Assembly (NCBI RefSeq): GCF_039645995.1
Contig: NZ_CP147920.1
Coordinates: 2,046,001 to 2,110,000 of the forward strand
Length of the DNA stretch: 64,000 nucleotides
Reading direction: 5' to 3'
Source of the DNA: Sulfurimonas sp. HSL3-1
GTDB taxonomy: Bacteria; Campylobacterota; Campylobacteria; Campylobacterales; Sulfurimonadaceae
This document shows positions 15,363 through 23,790 of the stretch, piece by piece (positions within the stretch are counted from its first letter, which is position 1; the number at the start of each line of letters is the position of its first letter). The notes below the pieces were generated by a model. That model made no database searches. It was not told where the DNA came from and saw only the letters and a list, made by a program, of their open reading frames with translations. The position numbers and the translations under genes were made by a program.

Positions 15363-16535
15363 CTAGAAAGCGCGCAGTGCCCCTTCCAGCCTTGCAAGCG
15401 CCGCGTCCATCGTCGGTGTCGGTACGGCGAAGTTGAGGCGCATGAAACCGCTCCCTTCCCTGCCGAACGAAATGCCCGGGCTCAATCCGAGGCGTGCCTC
15501 GCCGATAAAGAACTCCCGCAGAGCTTTGTCGGAGCCAAATCCCATCTTCCGACAATCCAGCCAGGCGAGGTAGGTCCCCTCCGGCGGCCGGAAAGCGATC
15601 TGCTCGTAGCGTCCCAGCAGCTCTGAGAGCTTGTCGATGTTCCCCTGCAGGTGTACCAGCAGCCCCTCCAGCCACGCTTCGCCCTCCCGGTAGGCCGCTT
15701 CGAAGCCGGCATGGCCGAAGACGGTCCCCTGGGCGAAATGGATCGTGTCGTAGACCGCTTTGAACTCCGCCCGCATCGCGGCATCCGTCATCGCAACGGT
15801 CGAGATCGCCAGTCCCGCGACGTTAAAACTCTTCCCCGGGCCGATCGCGGTCAGTGTGATCGCGCGGACGGCCTCTCCCAGGGCGATAAAGGGGGTATGA
15901 CGATGGCCGGCAAACAGCAGGTCCGAATGGATCTCGTCGGCAAAGACCCTGATGCCGTGGCGCAGGCAAAGTGCCGCCAAAGCTTCGAGCTCCGCGCGCT
16001 CCCAGACGCGGCCGACGGGGTTGTGGGGGGAACAGAGCAGCAGGAGTTTCGTCTTCGGTGTGATCTGCTTCTCAAGCCCCTCCAGGTCAAAACGGTAAAT
16101 TCCCTCCGCATCCTGCCGCAGGGGGTTGGAGAGCACTTTGCGCCCGCTGTGCCGGATCGTGCTGACAAAGGGGGGATAGATCGGGGGCTGGACGACGACC
16201 TCATCGCCCGGCGCGGTAAAGGCGGCAATGGCGGCAGAGATGGAGGCGACGACGGAGTGCGAATACAGGAGGTCCTCCGGTTCAAGCGTCACCCCGTGAC
16301 GGTGCGCCATCCAGCTGCACTGCGCTTCAAAGGCGCTGCGGGGCATCTCCTCGTAGCCGTACACGGGGTGTTCCGCCCGTTTCATCACGGCATCGCGGAC
16401 ACACAGAGGAGTCTCGATATCCATGTCGGCCACCCACATCGGCAGGACGTCTTCCGTCCCGAAGAGCTTTTGGCGCAGGGCGTATTTTTCGGCGTTGCCG
16501 CCGCTGCGCTCCGCGACGCGGTCAAAGATTGACAT
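15363..16535 (-). CDS. MalY/PatB-type PLP-dependent aminotransferase / C-S lyase
   Basis: A 390-residue fold-type I PLP enzyme. VLPMWVADMDIETP at the N-terminus is the signature of the MalY/PatB group. CSPHNPVGRVW and FADEIHSDLLFAG line the cofactor, and the PLP Lys is in AIGPGKSFNVAGL. The Arg of SGFMRLNFAVP binds the substrate carboxylate. PatB/MalY enzymes act as cystathionine beta-lyases, making homocysteine, pyruvate and ammonia; class I aminotransferase activity is also possible. It overlaps the preceding lipoprotein gene by 14 bp, an odd partner for an amino-acid enzyme. Confidence 0.9.
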   Translation of the reverse strand: MSIFDRVAERSGGNAEKYALRQKLFGTEDVLPMWVADMDIETPLCVRDAVMKRAEHPVYGYEEMPRSAFEAQCSWMAHRHGVTLEPEDLLYSHSVVASISAAIAAFTAPGDEVVVQPPIYPPFVSTIRHSGRKVLSNPLRQDAEGIYRFDLEGLEKQITPKTKLLLLCSPHNPVGRVWERAELEALAALCLRHGIRVFADEIHSDLLFAGHRHTPFIALGEAVRAITLTAIGPGKSFNVAGLAISTVAMTDAAMRAEFKAVYDTIHFAQGTVFGHAGFEAAYREGEAWLEGLLVHLQGNIDKLSELLGRYEQIAFRPPEGTYLAWLDCRKMGFGSDKALREFFIGEARLGLSPGISFGREGSGFMRLNFAVPTPTMDAALARLEGALRAF

Positions 16536-17157
16536 CGCTGCGGTCGACCTTTGCCTGCGTGTCGCACTGCTGCACCAGCCATGCGATCAGTGCGGTTTTA
16601 AATTCGGAGATCCCCTCGCTCCACCCTTCCATCGCGCTTCGTACATCCGAAACAGCGCTCTTGTGCCGGTAGGCGAAGGTCTTCTGCGCCAGGATACGCC
16701 GGCTGTACTGGTCGACGAGAACGGCATAAAGCATCAGCTCCGTTTCGCCCGCCCCCGTTTCGCCGATCGTCTGCAGCATCTGTTCGATGCGCACTTCAAG
16801 CAGCCAGTCGTTCTTGGCCAGGGATTTGTACGGCACGACCCCGACGAAGAGGCCGCTCTCAATCACGCTCTTTTCGATCATCTGCTGGATCTGCTGCACT
16901 GGGGACTGTTCCCAGCGTGCCTGCGTATAGCGGTAGAAGCGGTGGTCCGACCCGGCGTAATGGATCGCGGTCCCCCCCAGCCACTGCGGGGCTTCGATGA
17001 GGGCGATGCGGATCACGCGCTCCCGGCACCCCTCCGCACTGCTCACGACGATTTGCGCCCCGTCGTTGAGCCGGTAGCTCTGTACCGGCGGCGCTTCGCG
17101 CGTCAGGCTGCATCCGCTGACCAGCAGCGCCATCAGGACTCCCGTTATCCATTTCAT
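16522..17157 (-). CDS. ABC-type transport auxiliary lipoprotein (PqiC/MlaD-associated type)
   Basis: A 211-residue lipoprotein: MKWITGVLMALLVSGCSL ends in a lipobox. The mature part has an ABC_trans_aux-like plan (YRYTQARWEQSPVQQIQQMIEKS, then EVRIEQMLQTIG and LYAVLVDQYSRRILAQKTF). Such lipoproteins occur at the end of Mce/Pqi/Mla-type operons and help lipid transfer at the outer membrane. Its start overlaps the mlaD stop by 4 bp, so it is the fourth gene of the transporter operon. Confidence 0.8.
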   Translation of the reverse strand: MKWITGVLMALLVSGCSLTREAPPVQSYRLNDGAQIVVSSAEGCRERVIRIALIEAPQWLGGTAIHYAGSDHRFYRYTQARWEQSPVQQIQQMIEKSVIESGLFVGVVPYKSLAKNDWLLEVRIEQMLQTIGETGAGETELMLYAVLVDQYSRRILAQKTFAYRHKSAVSDVRSAMEGWSEGISEFKTALIAWLVQQCDTQAKVDRSDVNL

Positions 17158-18119
17158 CTCGCTTCTCCCGGTCCCACCTGCGGCGGTTGATGTTCAAAGA
17201 GCATATCCGAAGGGTTTTCGCCGTAGCGCAGCAGCATCTGGTTAAGCAGGGTCAGGCTCTGCTCCATCTGGCGCATCGTCACTTCGAACTGCGCCATGCC
17301 CGGCCCCATCGTCTCTTTGATACTGTAATCACCGTTCTTGTTCCGGGCATTGATCACCTCCAGCGTCTCGGCCATGGAGTCAAAACTCTCCTGCAAAGAA
17401 GCCAGGGAGACCTTGACCTGTCCCATGGCGGCGTCGCTGCTCTGCAGCAGCTTCGGGAGTGAGGACGTCCGGGCATCGAGCGCCGTCGCCAGTTTCCCGA
17501 CATTCCGAACGGTCTCGTCCAGATGCGCGAACCGCGCCTTGGTCAACCCGGTGTCAATCTTTTCTACGATATTGGCACTGTGGTACAGCAGCCGGGTCAA
17601 CTCCTCCTGGTTCTGTTCGCCGATCAGCTCCTTCAGGCGCAACAGGAGCTCTGAAATGTTCTCGGATGCCGACCCAAAGGTGCGTTCCAGGGTGACAAAA
17701 AAGGAGGGTTCGAAGGGGATCGTCGGCACGGCGTCCTCCTCTTTGGATCTGAGCAGCGGGGCGGCCTCGCTCCCGCGGCTCAGGTCCACGTAGCTCAGCC
17801 CCGTAATGCCCTGCGACTTGAGCTTGGCGATCGTATCCGTTTTCACCGGGGTCGTCTTCCACACATCGATGATGACCTCGATCTTCTCGATATTTTTGGG
17901 ACTGATGCGGATGGCACTGACTTTCCCGACCGTTACGCCGCGAAACTTGACGGGGGAATCGACATTGAGCCCCGACACGGACTCGCCGAACTCGATACGG
18001 TAGCTCTGCAGCTCATCTTTTTTCGCCGGCTGAAGCATCCAGATCACAAAAAAAGCCATCAGCGCCAGCGACAGTAGCACAAAGATGCCGACGACCGTCT
18101 CGTTCGTTTTGGCGTTCAC
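17154..18119 (-). CDS. mlaD: MlaD-family (MCE domain) lipid-binding protein
   Basis: A 321-residue protein with one N-terminal membrane helix (residues about 8-30), then an MCE domain (FGESVSGLNVDSPVKFRGVTVGKV, residues about 45-120), then a long helical C-terminus that continues to LLRYGENPSDMLF. MCE proteins form a hexameric ring in the periplasm that carries phospholipids for the MlaFE transporter. The gene overlaps mlaF by 4 bp and the lipoprotein gene by 4 bp. It is longer than E. coli MlaD (about 180) because of its C-terminal helices, as in Campylobacterota and the PqiB-like needle proteins. Confidence 0.9.
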   Translation of the reverse strand: MNAKTNETVVGIFVLLSLALMAFFVIWMLQPAKKDELQSYRIEFGESVSGLNVDSPVKFRGVTVGKVSAIRISPKNIEKIEVIIDVWKTTPVKTDTIAKLKSQGITGLSYVDLSRGSEAAPLLRSKEEDAVPTIPFEPSFFVTLERTFGSASENISELLLRLKELIGEQNQEELTRLLYHSANIVEKIDTGLTKARFAHLDETVRNVGKLATALDARTSSLPKLLQSSDAAMGQVKVSLASLQESFDSMAETLEVINARNKNGDYSIKETMGPGMAQFEVTMRQMEQSLTLLNQMLLRYGENPSDMLFEHQPPQVGPGEAR

Positions 18120-18856
18120 GACACGTCACCTCCAAAAAATGTACGGATAAACGGACTCGGCACCTCTTTGACCTCCGACAGCGTCCCCTCGGCGGCGATG
18201 CGCCGCTCGTCGATAATCGCCATCCGGTCGAGGGTCGTCTCGATCGAGGCGAGGTCGTGGGTGACCATTACTACGGTTAATTGTAGCATGTCCCGCAGCC
18301 GCATGATCAGGGCGTCAAACTCCCGGGCCGAAACGGGGTCCAGCCCCGAGGTCGGTTCGTCCAGAAAAAGCAGCGGCGGGTCCAGCGCCAGTGCCCGGGC
18401 CAGGGCCACCTTCTTTTTCATCCCCCCGCTGAGCTGAGAGGGGTAGAGCTTCCCCTCGTTGGGCGTAAGCCCGACGATGTCCAGTTTGAAGGCGACGATC
18501 TCGTCGATCAGCGCGGCCGGGAGCGCTGTGTACTCCTTGAGCATCACGGCAATGTTTTCGGCCACGTTCAGCGAGGTGAAAAGGGCATTGGACTGGAACA
18601 GCACCCCCCATCGGCGCCGCAGCGTCTGTGCCGCGTCGAAAGAGAGCGTATCAAGCGGTTCGCCGAAAAGGCGGATAGTCCCGCTCTGGATCGGCTCAAG
18701 AAGGATGATCTCGCGCATCAGCGTCGATTTGCCGCAGCCGCTGGGGCCGAGAAAACCGTAGATCTCCCCGGCATTGACGTGCAGCGACACCCCGTCATGT
18801 ACCAGGCGCTCTCCGAAGCGCGTCACGACGTTATTGACCTCTATGACCGCCGCCAT
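18116..18856 (-). CDS. mlaF: ABC transporter ATP-binding protein, MlaF type
   Basis: A 246-residue ABC ATPase. Walker A GPSGCGKST is at residues 37-45, the Q-loop in GVLFQSNALF, the signature LSGGMKKKVALARALAL, and Walker B LLFLDEPTSGLDP; the switch His is in VTHDLASIE. LSGGM and LFQSNALF are typical of MlaF/Mkl ATPases. It powers lipid transport by the neighbouring permease. I use the ATG at 18856, one base beyond the permease stop; a longer frame overlaps the permease. Confidence 0.94.
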   Translation of the reverse strand: MAAVIEVNNVVTRFGERLVHDGVSLHVNAGEIYGFLGPSGCGKSTLMREIILLEPIQSGTIRLFGEPLDTLSFDAAQTLRRRWGVLFQSNALFTSLNVAENIAVMLKEYTALPAALIDEIVAFKLDIVGLTPNEGKLYPSQLSGGMKKKVALARALALDPPLLFLDEPTSGLDPVSAREFDALIMRLRDMLQLTVVMVTHDLASIETTLDRMAIIDERRIAAEGTLSEVKEVPSPFIRTFFGGDVS

Positions 18857-18857
18857 C

Positions 18858-19973
18858 TCAGAACCCCAGCTTCGTAAAGACGATCGAGAAGAGCGCATCG
18901 CAGATGATCACGGCAAAAATCGCCTCGACGACGCTTTTGGTCGTATTGATCCCGATACTCTCCGTATCGTTTTTCACCTTCAGACCGCGGTAGATCCCGA
19001 TGGAGGCGATAAGCACGGCAAAGAAAGGCCCCTTCACCAGCCCGACCCAGAAGTGTTTGAGCGCCACCGCCTCGGTAAAGCGGTCCATAAAAAGCGTCAC
19101 CGAGAGCCCCAGCTCCGTATGCGCGATCAGCATGCCGCCGAGCATGCCGAACCCGTCAGCGAAGAAGATAAGGATCGGCATCATGATGATCAGGGCGAAG
19201 AGGCGCGGCAGGACCAAAAAGGCATAGGGATCGAATCCCATGGTCCGCATCGCGTCGATCTCCTCGGTCATCTTCATCACCCCGATCTGCGCGGCGTAGG
19301 AGGAGCCGCTGCGTCCGGCGACGACAATGGCGGTCAGCATGGGGGCGAGTTCGCGCAGTATCGAGATGCCCAGCGCATCGACAATGAAGATGTTGGCGCC
19401 GTAGGTTTTAAGCTGTACCGCCGACTGGTACGCGACGACGACGCCGACAAGGAACATCGTCAGTGCGATGATGCCCAGGGCCTTGATGGCACTTTCCATG
19501 ATCTGGTAGCCCGTCTCTTTGTAGCGGAACCCTACTTTGCGCGAAAGCAGGTGCAATAGCGCCAGGAACGTCCGGCCGATGAAGGCAACGATGCCCGCAC
19601 CGTTGGCCGCCACCTCCGCCGCGTTCCTTCCCGTCTGCGCCAGGAGCCCGGGGACGGGGACGGCAAAATCGGTATCGGGGTGGCCGTAGCGCTGTGTCAT
19701 TGCCAGCACCCGTTCGGTCTGGGCGTCCGCTCCCTGCACCACCACGACGTTGCCGCCCTCTTCCAGGCCGCGCCGGAGCCGCTGCAGCAGCAGGGCCCCC
19801 GCCGTGTCGATCTGTTCGATCGCCGAAAGTTCAAGGAGCACCTCGTACTCCTTCAGACGGGCCAGCTCCCCGCTGATCGCCCCGGCGGCCGCATCAAGCG
19901 TCATGGCGTGCCACGGGCCGCTGCAGTGTACCGTCATCCCGCGTTCGGTCTTTTCGATCTGCAGCTGCGCCAT
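18858..19973 (-). CDS. mlaE: STAS-MlaE fusion lipid transport permease
   Basis: A 371-residue protein. The first ~95 residues look like a STAS domain (MTLDAAAGAISGELARLKEY, LELSAIEQIDTAGALLLQRL), equal to MlaB of E. coli. From residue ~125 it is an MlaE permease with five to six helices and the family core ELAPMLTAIVVAGRSGSSYAAQIGVMKMTEEIDAM (in pieces) and DPYAFLVLPR. So MlaB and MlaE are fused. It works with the next two genes. The start is either the ATG at 19973 (binding site GAGGGG or AGGAG close by) or a GTG at 19994 overlapping the previous gene. Confidence 0.92.
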   Translation of the reverse strand: MAQLQIEKTERGMTVHCSGPWHAMTLDAAAGAISGELARLKEYEVLLELSAIEQIDTAGALLLQRLRRGLEEGGNVVVVQGADAQTERVLAMTQRYGHPDTDFAVPVPGLLAQTGRNAAEVAANGAGIVAFIGRTFLALLHLLSRKVGFRYKETGYQIMESAIKALGIIALTMFLVGVVVAYQSAVQLKTYGANIFIVDALGISILRELAPMLTAIVVAGRSGSSYAAQIGVMKMTEEIDAMRTMGFDPYAFLVLPRLFALIIMMPILIFFADGFGMLGGMLIAHTELGLSVTLFMDRFTEAVALKHFWVGLVKGPFFAVLIASIGIYRGLKVKNDTESIGINTTKSVVEAIFAVIICDALFSIVFTKLGF

Positions 19974-19978
19974 GGCTC

Positions 19979-20722
19979 CTACCCCTCGTTCCACTCCTGC
20001 GCGTGCAGGGTAAAACCGTTTTGCTCGTTCCTAACGATAGCATAGCGAAGATTACAGGCAAATGCGGCGGGATTGAAGTAGTGCACGCCCTCCACGTCGA
20101 AACTCTTCCCCTGGTGGTAGTGCCCCTCAATGAAAACATCGACGTCTCGCAGCGCCAGCGGGGCGAGATGGGCCCGCACGAACGCCTCGTACTCCGTCAT
20201 CGTATGGCAGTGGTTCTTCCGGTCCAGGTAGGCCTCGAGCTTCGCGATGATCCCGTTGCCGGTCAGACGGTTGATGACGCCCAGCAGACGCAGCACCGCA
20301 CCGTTTCGGATCAGCGCCGTATAGATCCGGTAGGAGAGCGGCTGGTTGAAATCGCCGTGGGCCAACAGCACGGCACGATCTTCGCAACGGCAGGCAAAGG
20401 GCTGGCGCGACAACGGCACGACGGTAGCTTCGGGGAAGAGCGCGGCAAGGTTGTAGTCGTGATTGCCTTCGAGGTAGAGGACGGGAATGCGCCGGCTGAT
20501 GCGCTGCAGCACGGCAACGGCTTCGGCGTTCATCGCATGGGTCACCTTGATCTGCCCGAACAGCAGATCGAAGATATCCCCCATCAGTAGCAGCTGCGGA
20601 ACCTTCACGGTGCCTGCATCCACCGCCAGCAGAAGCGAGAGCAGTTGCGGACGTGTTTCGGAGTAGTGGGCGTCGCTGATCAGCAGGGCGCCGGGCAGGA
20701 TCTCATAGGGGTCACGGGACAT
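19979..20722 (-). CDS. LpxH-like UDP-2,3-diacylglucosamine diphosphatase / metallophosphoesterase
   Basis: A 247-residue calcineurin-like phosphoesterase with all metal motifs in order: ISDAHY, LLMGDIFD, EGNHDYN, LLAHGDF and EGHYHQGK. The spacing and a helical insertion suit LpxH, which cuts UDP-2,3-diacylglucosamine to lipid X in lipid A synthesis. The next gene cluster (Mla-type lipid transport) fits an envelope role. Another diphosphatase or phosphoesterase substrate is possible. It overlaps argC by 11 bp and the permease start region. Confidence 0.78.
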   Translation of the reverse strand: MSRDPYEILPGALLISDAHYSETRPQLLSLLLAVDAGTVKVPQLLLMGDIFDLLFGQIKVTHAMNAEAVAVLQRISRRIPVLYLEGNHDYNLAALFPEATVVPLSRQPFACRCEDRAVLLAHGDFNQPLSYRIYTALIRNGAVLRLLGVINRLTGNGIIAKLEAYLDRKNHCHTMTEYEAFVRAHLAPLALRDVDVFIEGHYHQGKSFDVEGVHYFNPAAFACNLRYAIVRNEQNGFTLHAQEWNEG

Positions 20723-21719
20723 AGGCGATGATCGGGATGCCCGTGTTCTCTTCCAGTCCCATCATCAGGTTCGCGTTGGCGACGGCCTGGGAAGAGGAGC
20801 CGCGGACGATGTTGTCCACACTGCTGTTGACATAGAGCTTCTTCCCGCGCACTTTGGCGTAGATGTCGCAGAAATTCGTCCCCGAACAGGCTTTGATATC
20901 GACCGGGTTTTCAAAGATGCGCACAAAGGGTTCATCGGCATAATACGCCTTCAGGACAGCAATCGGATCGATCTCCTCTTTGAGCAGGGCATAGGCGTCG
21001 ATCAGCTCGCCGCGGGTCGCCGGGATCAGGTGCGGAACAAAGTTGATGTCGAAATCTTTTCCGCTGTCGAGGAGAAGCTTTTCACGGATCTCCGGTTCGT
21101 GGCGGTGTTCGAAGGGTTTGTACGCAAAGATATTCTCGTTGATCGAGACAAAATGGGTACTGGTCGTGCACTTCTTGCCCGCACCGCTCACACCGCTCTT
21201 TGCATCGATGAACACCGGAAAATCTTCATCAATGTATTTCGTAAAGGGGAGCAGGCCGAGAATCGATGCCGTCGGGTAGCACCCCGGGTTCGCGACCAGC
21301 CGCGCGGATCTGATCGCCTCGCGGTTGAGCTCGGGCAGGCCGTAGACGGCATGCTCAAGGTTCTCAGGGTCGATATGGGGCACATAGTGCGCCTCGTAGG
21401 TCTCGCGCTTCAGGCGGTAATCCGCGGAGAGATCAACGACCTTGACCCCCAGGGCCATCAGCTCTTTGACGAACCCCATCGCAGTCATATGCGGCAGAGC
21501 GAGGAACGCCAGCTCGCAGGAAGCGGCAACGGCCGCGGCATCCGCTTTGTGCACATCGCACTCAAAGATCCCCTGCATCGCCGGGTGCAGCTCGGTCAGA
21601 CGCATCCCCCCTTCGCTGGTGGCCACGTATGCCAGTTCAAAGCGGGGATGCCCGGCCAGAATTTTGACCAGTTCCAGGCCGGTGTAGCCGCTGGCCCCGA
21701 TAACGGCGACGTTAATCAT
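20712..21719 (-). CDS. argC: N-acetyl-gamma-glutamyl-phosphate reductase
   Basis: A 335-residue enzyme starting MINVAVIGASGYTGLELVKI (NADP Rossmann motif). The catalytic Cys147 is in LVANPGCYPTASILGL. KSGVSGAGK and PHLIPATRGE are further family motifs. It reduces N-acetylglutamyl phosphate in arginine synthesis. The ATG at 21719 overlaps the greA stop by 8 bp; a longer frame lies inside greA. The neighbours serve other pathways, so the operon is mixed. Confidence 0.96.
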   Translation of the reverse strand: MINVAVIGASGYTGLELVKILAGHPRFELAYVATSEGGMRLTELHPAMQGIFECDVHKADAAAVAASCELAFLALPHMTAMGFVKELMALGVKVVDLSADYRLKRETYEAHYVPHIDPENLEHAVYGLPELNREAIRSARLVANPGCYPTASILGLLPFTKYIDEDFPVFIDAKSGVSGAGKKCTTSTHFVSINENIFAYKPFEHRHEPEIREKLLLDSGKDFDINFVPHLIPATRGELIDAYALLKEEIDPIAVLKAYYADEPFVRIFENPVDIKACSGTNFCDIYAKVRGKKLYVNSSVDNIVRGSSSQAVANANLMMGLEENTGIPIIAYVP

Positions 21720-22218
21720 GGCACTCAAAGATGATCTCCTGGTATTTGACTTCGATGACCTCGAACTCTTTCGTCCCGCCGGGCAGCTTGGCTTTGAGCT
21801 CGTCGCCCTCCTCTTTGCCCAGCAGCTGCTTGGCCAGAGGGGAAGCAAAAGAGATCAGCCCCAGCTCGGGGTTGCTTTCGCAGCCGCCGACGATGGTATA
21901 GGTCATCTCCTCGTCCGTCTCCATATCGCACAGCACGACCGTCGAGCCGAAACTGACGCGGCTGTGTTCCAGGGTAGAGGGGTCGACGAGCTGCGCATTG
22001 CCCAGCATCTCGGCCAGCTCGCCCAGACGGTCGTCGATCTGCCCCTGGCGCTCCTTGGCGGCATGGTACTCCGCGTTCTCCTTCAAGTCCCCCAGCGCCA
22101 CGGCCTCTTCGATCGCCTTGACGATCTCCGGGCGTTCGACCGTTTTAAGATGGTTCAGCTCCGCTTGCAGTTTTTCGTATCCGAAGCGGGTCATCGGTTG
22201 TGGCTGGCTCAAAATCAT
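21712..22218 (-). CDS. greA: transcript cleavage factor GreA
   Basis: A 168-residue protein with the GreA N-terminal coiled coil (MTRFGYEKLQAELNHLKTVERP) and its acidic tip (LGDLKENAEYHAAKERQG), followed by the FKBP-like C-terminal domain (ISFASPLAKQLLGKEEGDE). It enters the secondary channel of RNA polymerase and makes backtracked complexes cleave RNA. The ATG at 22218 is preceded by GAGGA. The -10 box at 22236-22241 implies a leader of only about 11 bases. Confidence 0.95.
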   Translation of the reverse strand: MILSQPQPMTRFGYEKLQAELNHLKTVERPEIVKAIEEAVALGDLKENAEYHAAKERQGQIDDRLGELAEMLGNAQLVDPSTLEHSRVSFGSTVVLCDMETDEEMTYTIVGGCESNPELGLISFASPLAKQLLGKEEGDELKAKLPGGTKEFEVIEVKYQEIIFECHD

Positions 22219-22235
22219 TCCTCGTTTTTAGAGGA

Positions 22236-22241
22236 ATTATA
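22236..22241 (-). promoter_or_regulatory. -10 box for greA-argC-lpxH-mla operon
   Basis: Perfect TATAAT on the minus strand after GTGCGC. Predicted start near 22229, just enough room for the GAGGA ribosome binding site of greA. It may drive the whole leftward run down to the transporter lipoprotein and malY. Confidence 0.65.
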
Positions 22242-22308
22242 GCGCACATCGGTCCCCCTTGCCAGAACAAGCGCGCGGCACGAAACGGCAGGTTAATCGT
22301 TTTTTGTC

Positions 22309-22314
22309 TACTAT
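22309..22314 (+). promoter_or_regulatory. probable -10 box for the fccB-like gene
   Basis: TACTAT on the plus strand, preceded by TTTTTTGTC. The same T-run plus GTC spacer precedes the TACACT ahead of the secreted helical protein. It would give a leader of about 66 bases. Confidence 0.45.
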
Positions 22315-22386
22315 TTTGTTTTCAAGCGTATCCAAAACGTCCAACAAACGGTCCCTACCCGACCCCAATATACCGGAGCTATTATC

Positions 22387-23736
22387 ATGAAACTTTCCCG
22401 TAGAGACGCCCTGAAACTCGGAGGAACCTTTGCAGCCGCTATGGCGGTCGGCGGTACCGCTGAAGCCGCCGAAGCGACCCCGAAAGCCACCGCTGCCGAC
22501 AGCCAGGCCCCGCTGCCAACCCCCAAAGGCCCCCGTGTCGTCGTTGTCGGCGGCGGCTGGTCGGGACTCAGCATGGCAAAGTACACCAAACTTTTCGCCC
22601 CCACGGCCGAGGTCGTGCTCGTGGAGCAGCGCGACGTTTTCATCTCCTGCCCCGTCAGTAATATGTGGCTGGTGGACAAGGTCGACCTGGAGTTTATCAC
22701 CCACGACTACTACCAGGCGGCCCAGCACCACGGCTACTCCTACTTTCATGCGGCAGCGACGGGCGTGGACAAAGCAAACAACACGCTGCATACGACGCGG
22801 GGCGATATCGCCTACGACTACCTGGTCCTTGCCCCAGGCATCGACTACGACTACTCCTTCTGGACCGATGACCCTGCCGTGGAGAACCGCCTTCGCCAGG
22901 AGTACCCGGCGGCGTTCCGTCCCGGCTCGGAGCATATGACGCTCAAGCGCAAGATCCACAATTTCAAGGGGGGAACCTTCCTCCTCACCGTCCCCGGCGG
23001 GAACTACCGCTGCCTGCCCGCCCCCTACGAGCGCGCCTGCCTGATCGCGGACTATTTCAAGCACAATGGGATCAAGGGCAAGGTGCTCCTGCTGGACGAG
23101 AACAACGACATCACGATCAAAGCCCACGGTTTTCATACGGCGTTCGAGGAGCTCTACAAGGAGTACATCGTCTACGAACCCAACGCCGTCATCGAGGCGA
23201 TCGACCTTGACAAGAAGCAGGTCAAAACGGAATTCGATACCTTCGCCTTCGACGACGCCTCTTTCTACCCCCATGTCCGGGGCGGTCGGCTTCTCGAGGT
23301 GTGCGGGGTCGCCAAAGACACCGTCTATAACCGGCTCGAGGGGGATATCGACCCGATGACTTACGAGGTCCGCGGCCATCCCAACATCTACGTCACCGGT
23401 GACGCCCGCCCCACGGGCTTCTCCAAATCGGGGAACACTTCGCTCAGCGAAGGGCAGAACGTCGCGAAAATGCTCGCCGCGAAGATCAACAAACAGGCCC
23501 CCCTCAAATGGATGTCGCCGGTGACGCTCTGCATCTCCGCCGTGTCCGCCTTTCCCGAACACGGTATCTTTATCCACTCAGAGTACGCCTATAACCCGAA
23601 ACACAAGCAGTTCGAGTTCGCCACCCCGGTCACCGATGAGCACTGGAAAGGGAAAGAGGGGCTGGAGAACGCCCAGAACATCTACGGCTGGGCTAAAGCC
23701 TGCTACATCGATATGTTCGGGGCCGCCAAGAGCTGA
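22387..23736 (+). CDS. FccB-like sulfide dehydrogenase flavoprotein (Tat-exported)
   Basis: A 449-residue FAD protein. Residues 4-7 SRRD begin a Tat signal (SRRDALKLGGTFAAAMAVGG), so it folds before export to the periplasm. The FAD motif VVVVGGGWSGLS spans about 51-62, and a second FAD motif YVTGDARPTGF is near 335-345. Cys residues at 88, 209, 218 and 306 are candidates for the redox-active pair. The C-terminus matches the FccB/SoxF group, which oxidises sulfide with a c-type cytochrome. No cytochrome subunit (FccA) is next to it, so its electron acceptor must be encoded elsewhere. GGAG lies before the ATG. Confidence 0.85.
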   Translation: MKLSRRDALKLGGTFAAAMAVGGTAEAAEATPKATAADSQAPLPTPKGPRVVVVGGGWSGLSMAKYTKLFAPTAEVVLVEQRDVFISCPVSNMWLVDKVDLEFITHDYYQAAQHHGYSYFHAAATGVDKANNTLHTTRGDIAYDYLVLAPGIDYDYSFWTDDPAVENRLRQEYPAAFRPGSEHMTLKRKIHNFKGGTFLLTVPGGNYRCLPAPYERACLIADYFKHNGIKGKVLLLDENNDITIKAHGFHTAFEELYKEYIVYEPNAVIEAIDLDKKQVKTEFDTFAFDDASFYPHVRGGRLLEVCGVAKDTVYNRLEGDIDPMTYEVRGHPNIYVTGDARPTGFSKSGNTSLSEGQNVAKMLAAKINKQAPLKWMSPVTLCISAVSAFPEHGIFIHSEYAYNPKHKQFEFATPVTDEHWKGKEGLENAQNIYGWAKACYIDMFGAAKS

Positions 23737-23790
23737 CGCTCAGGCAAACGGTCCCCAACGGCCGCCACATCGGTGAGGGTATCTTTCCCC

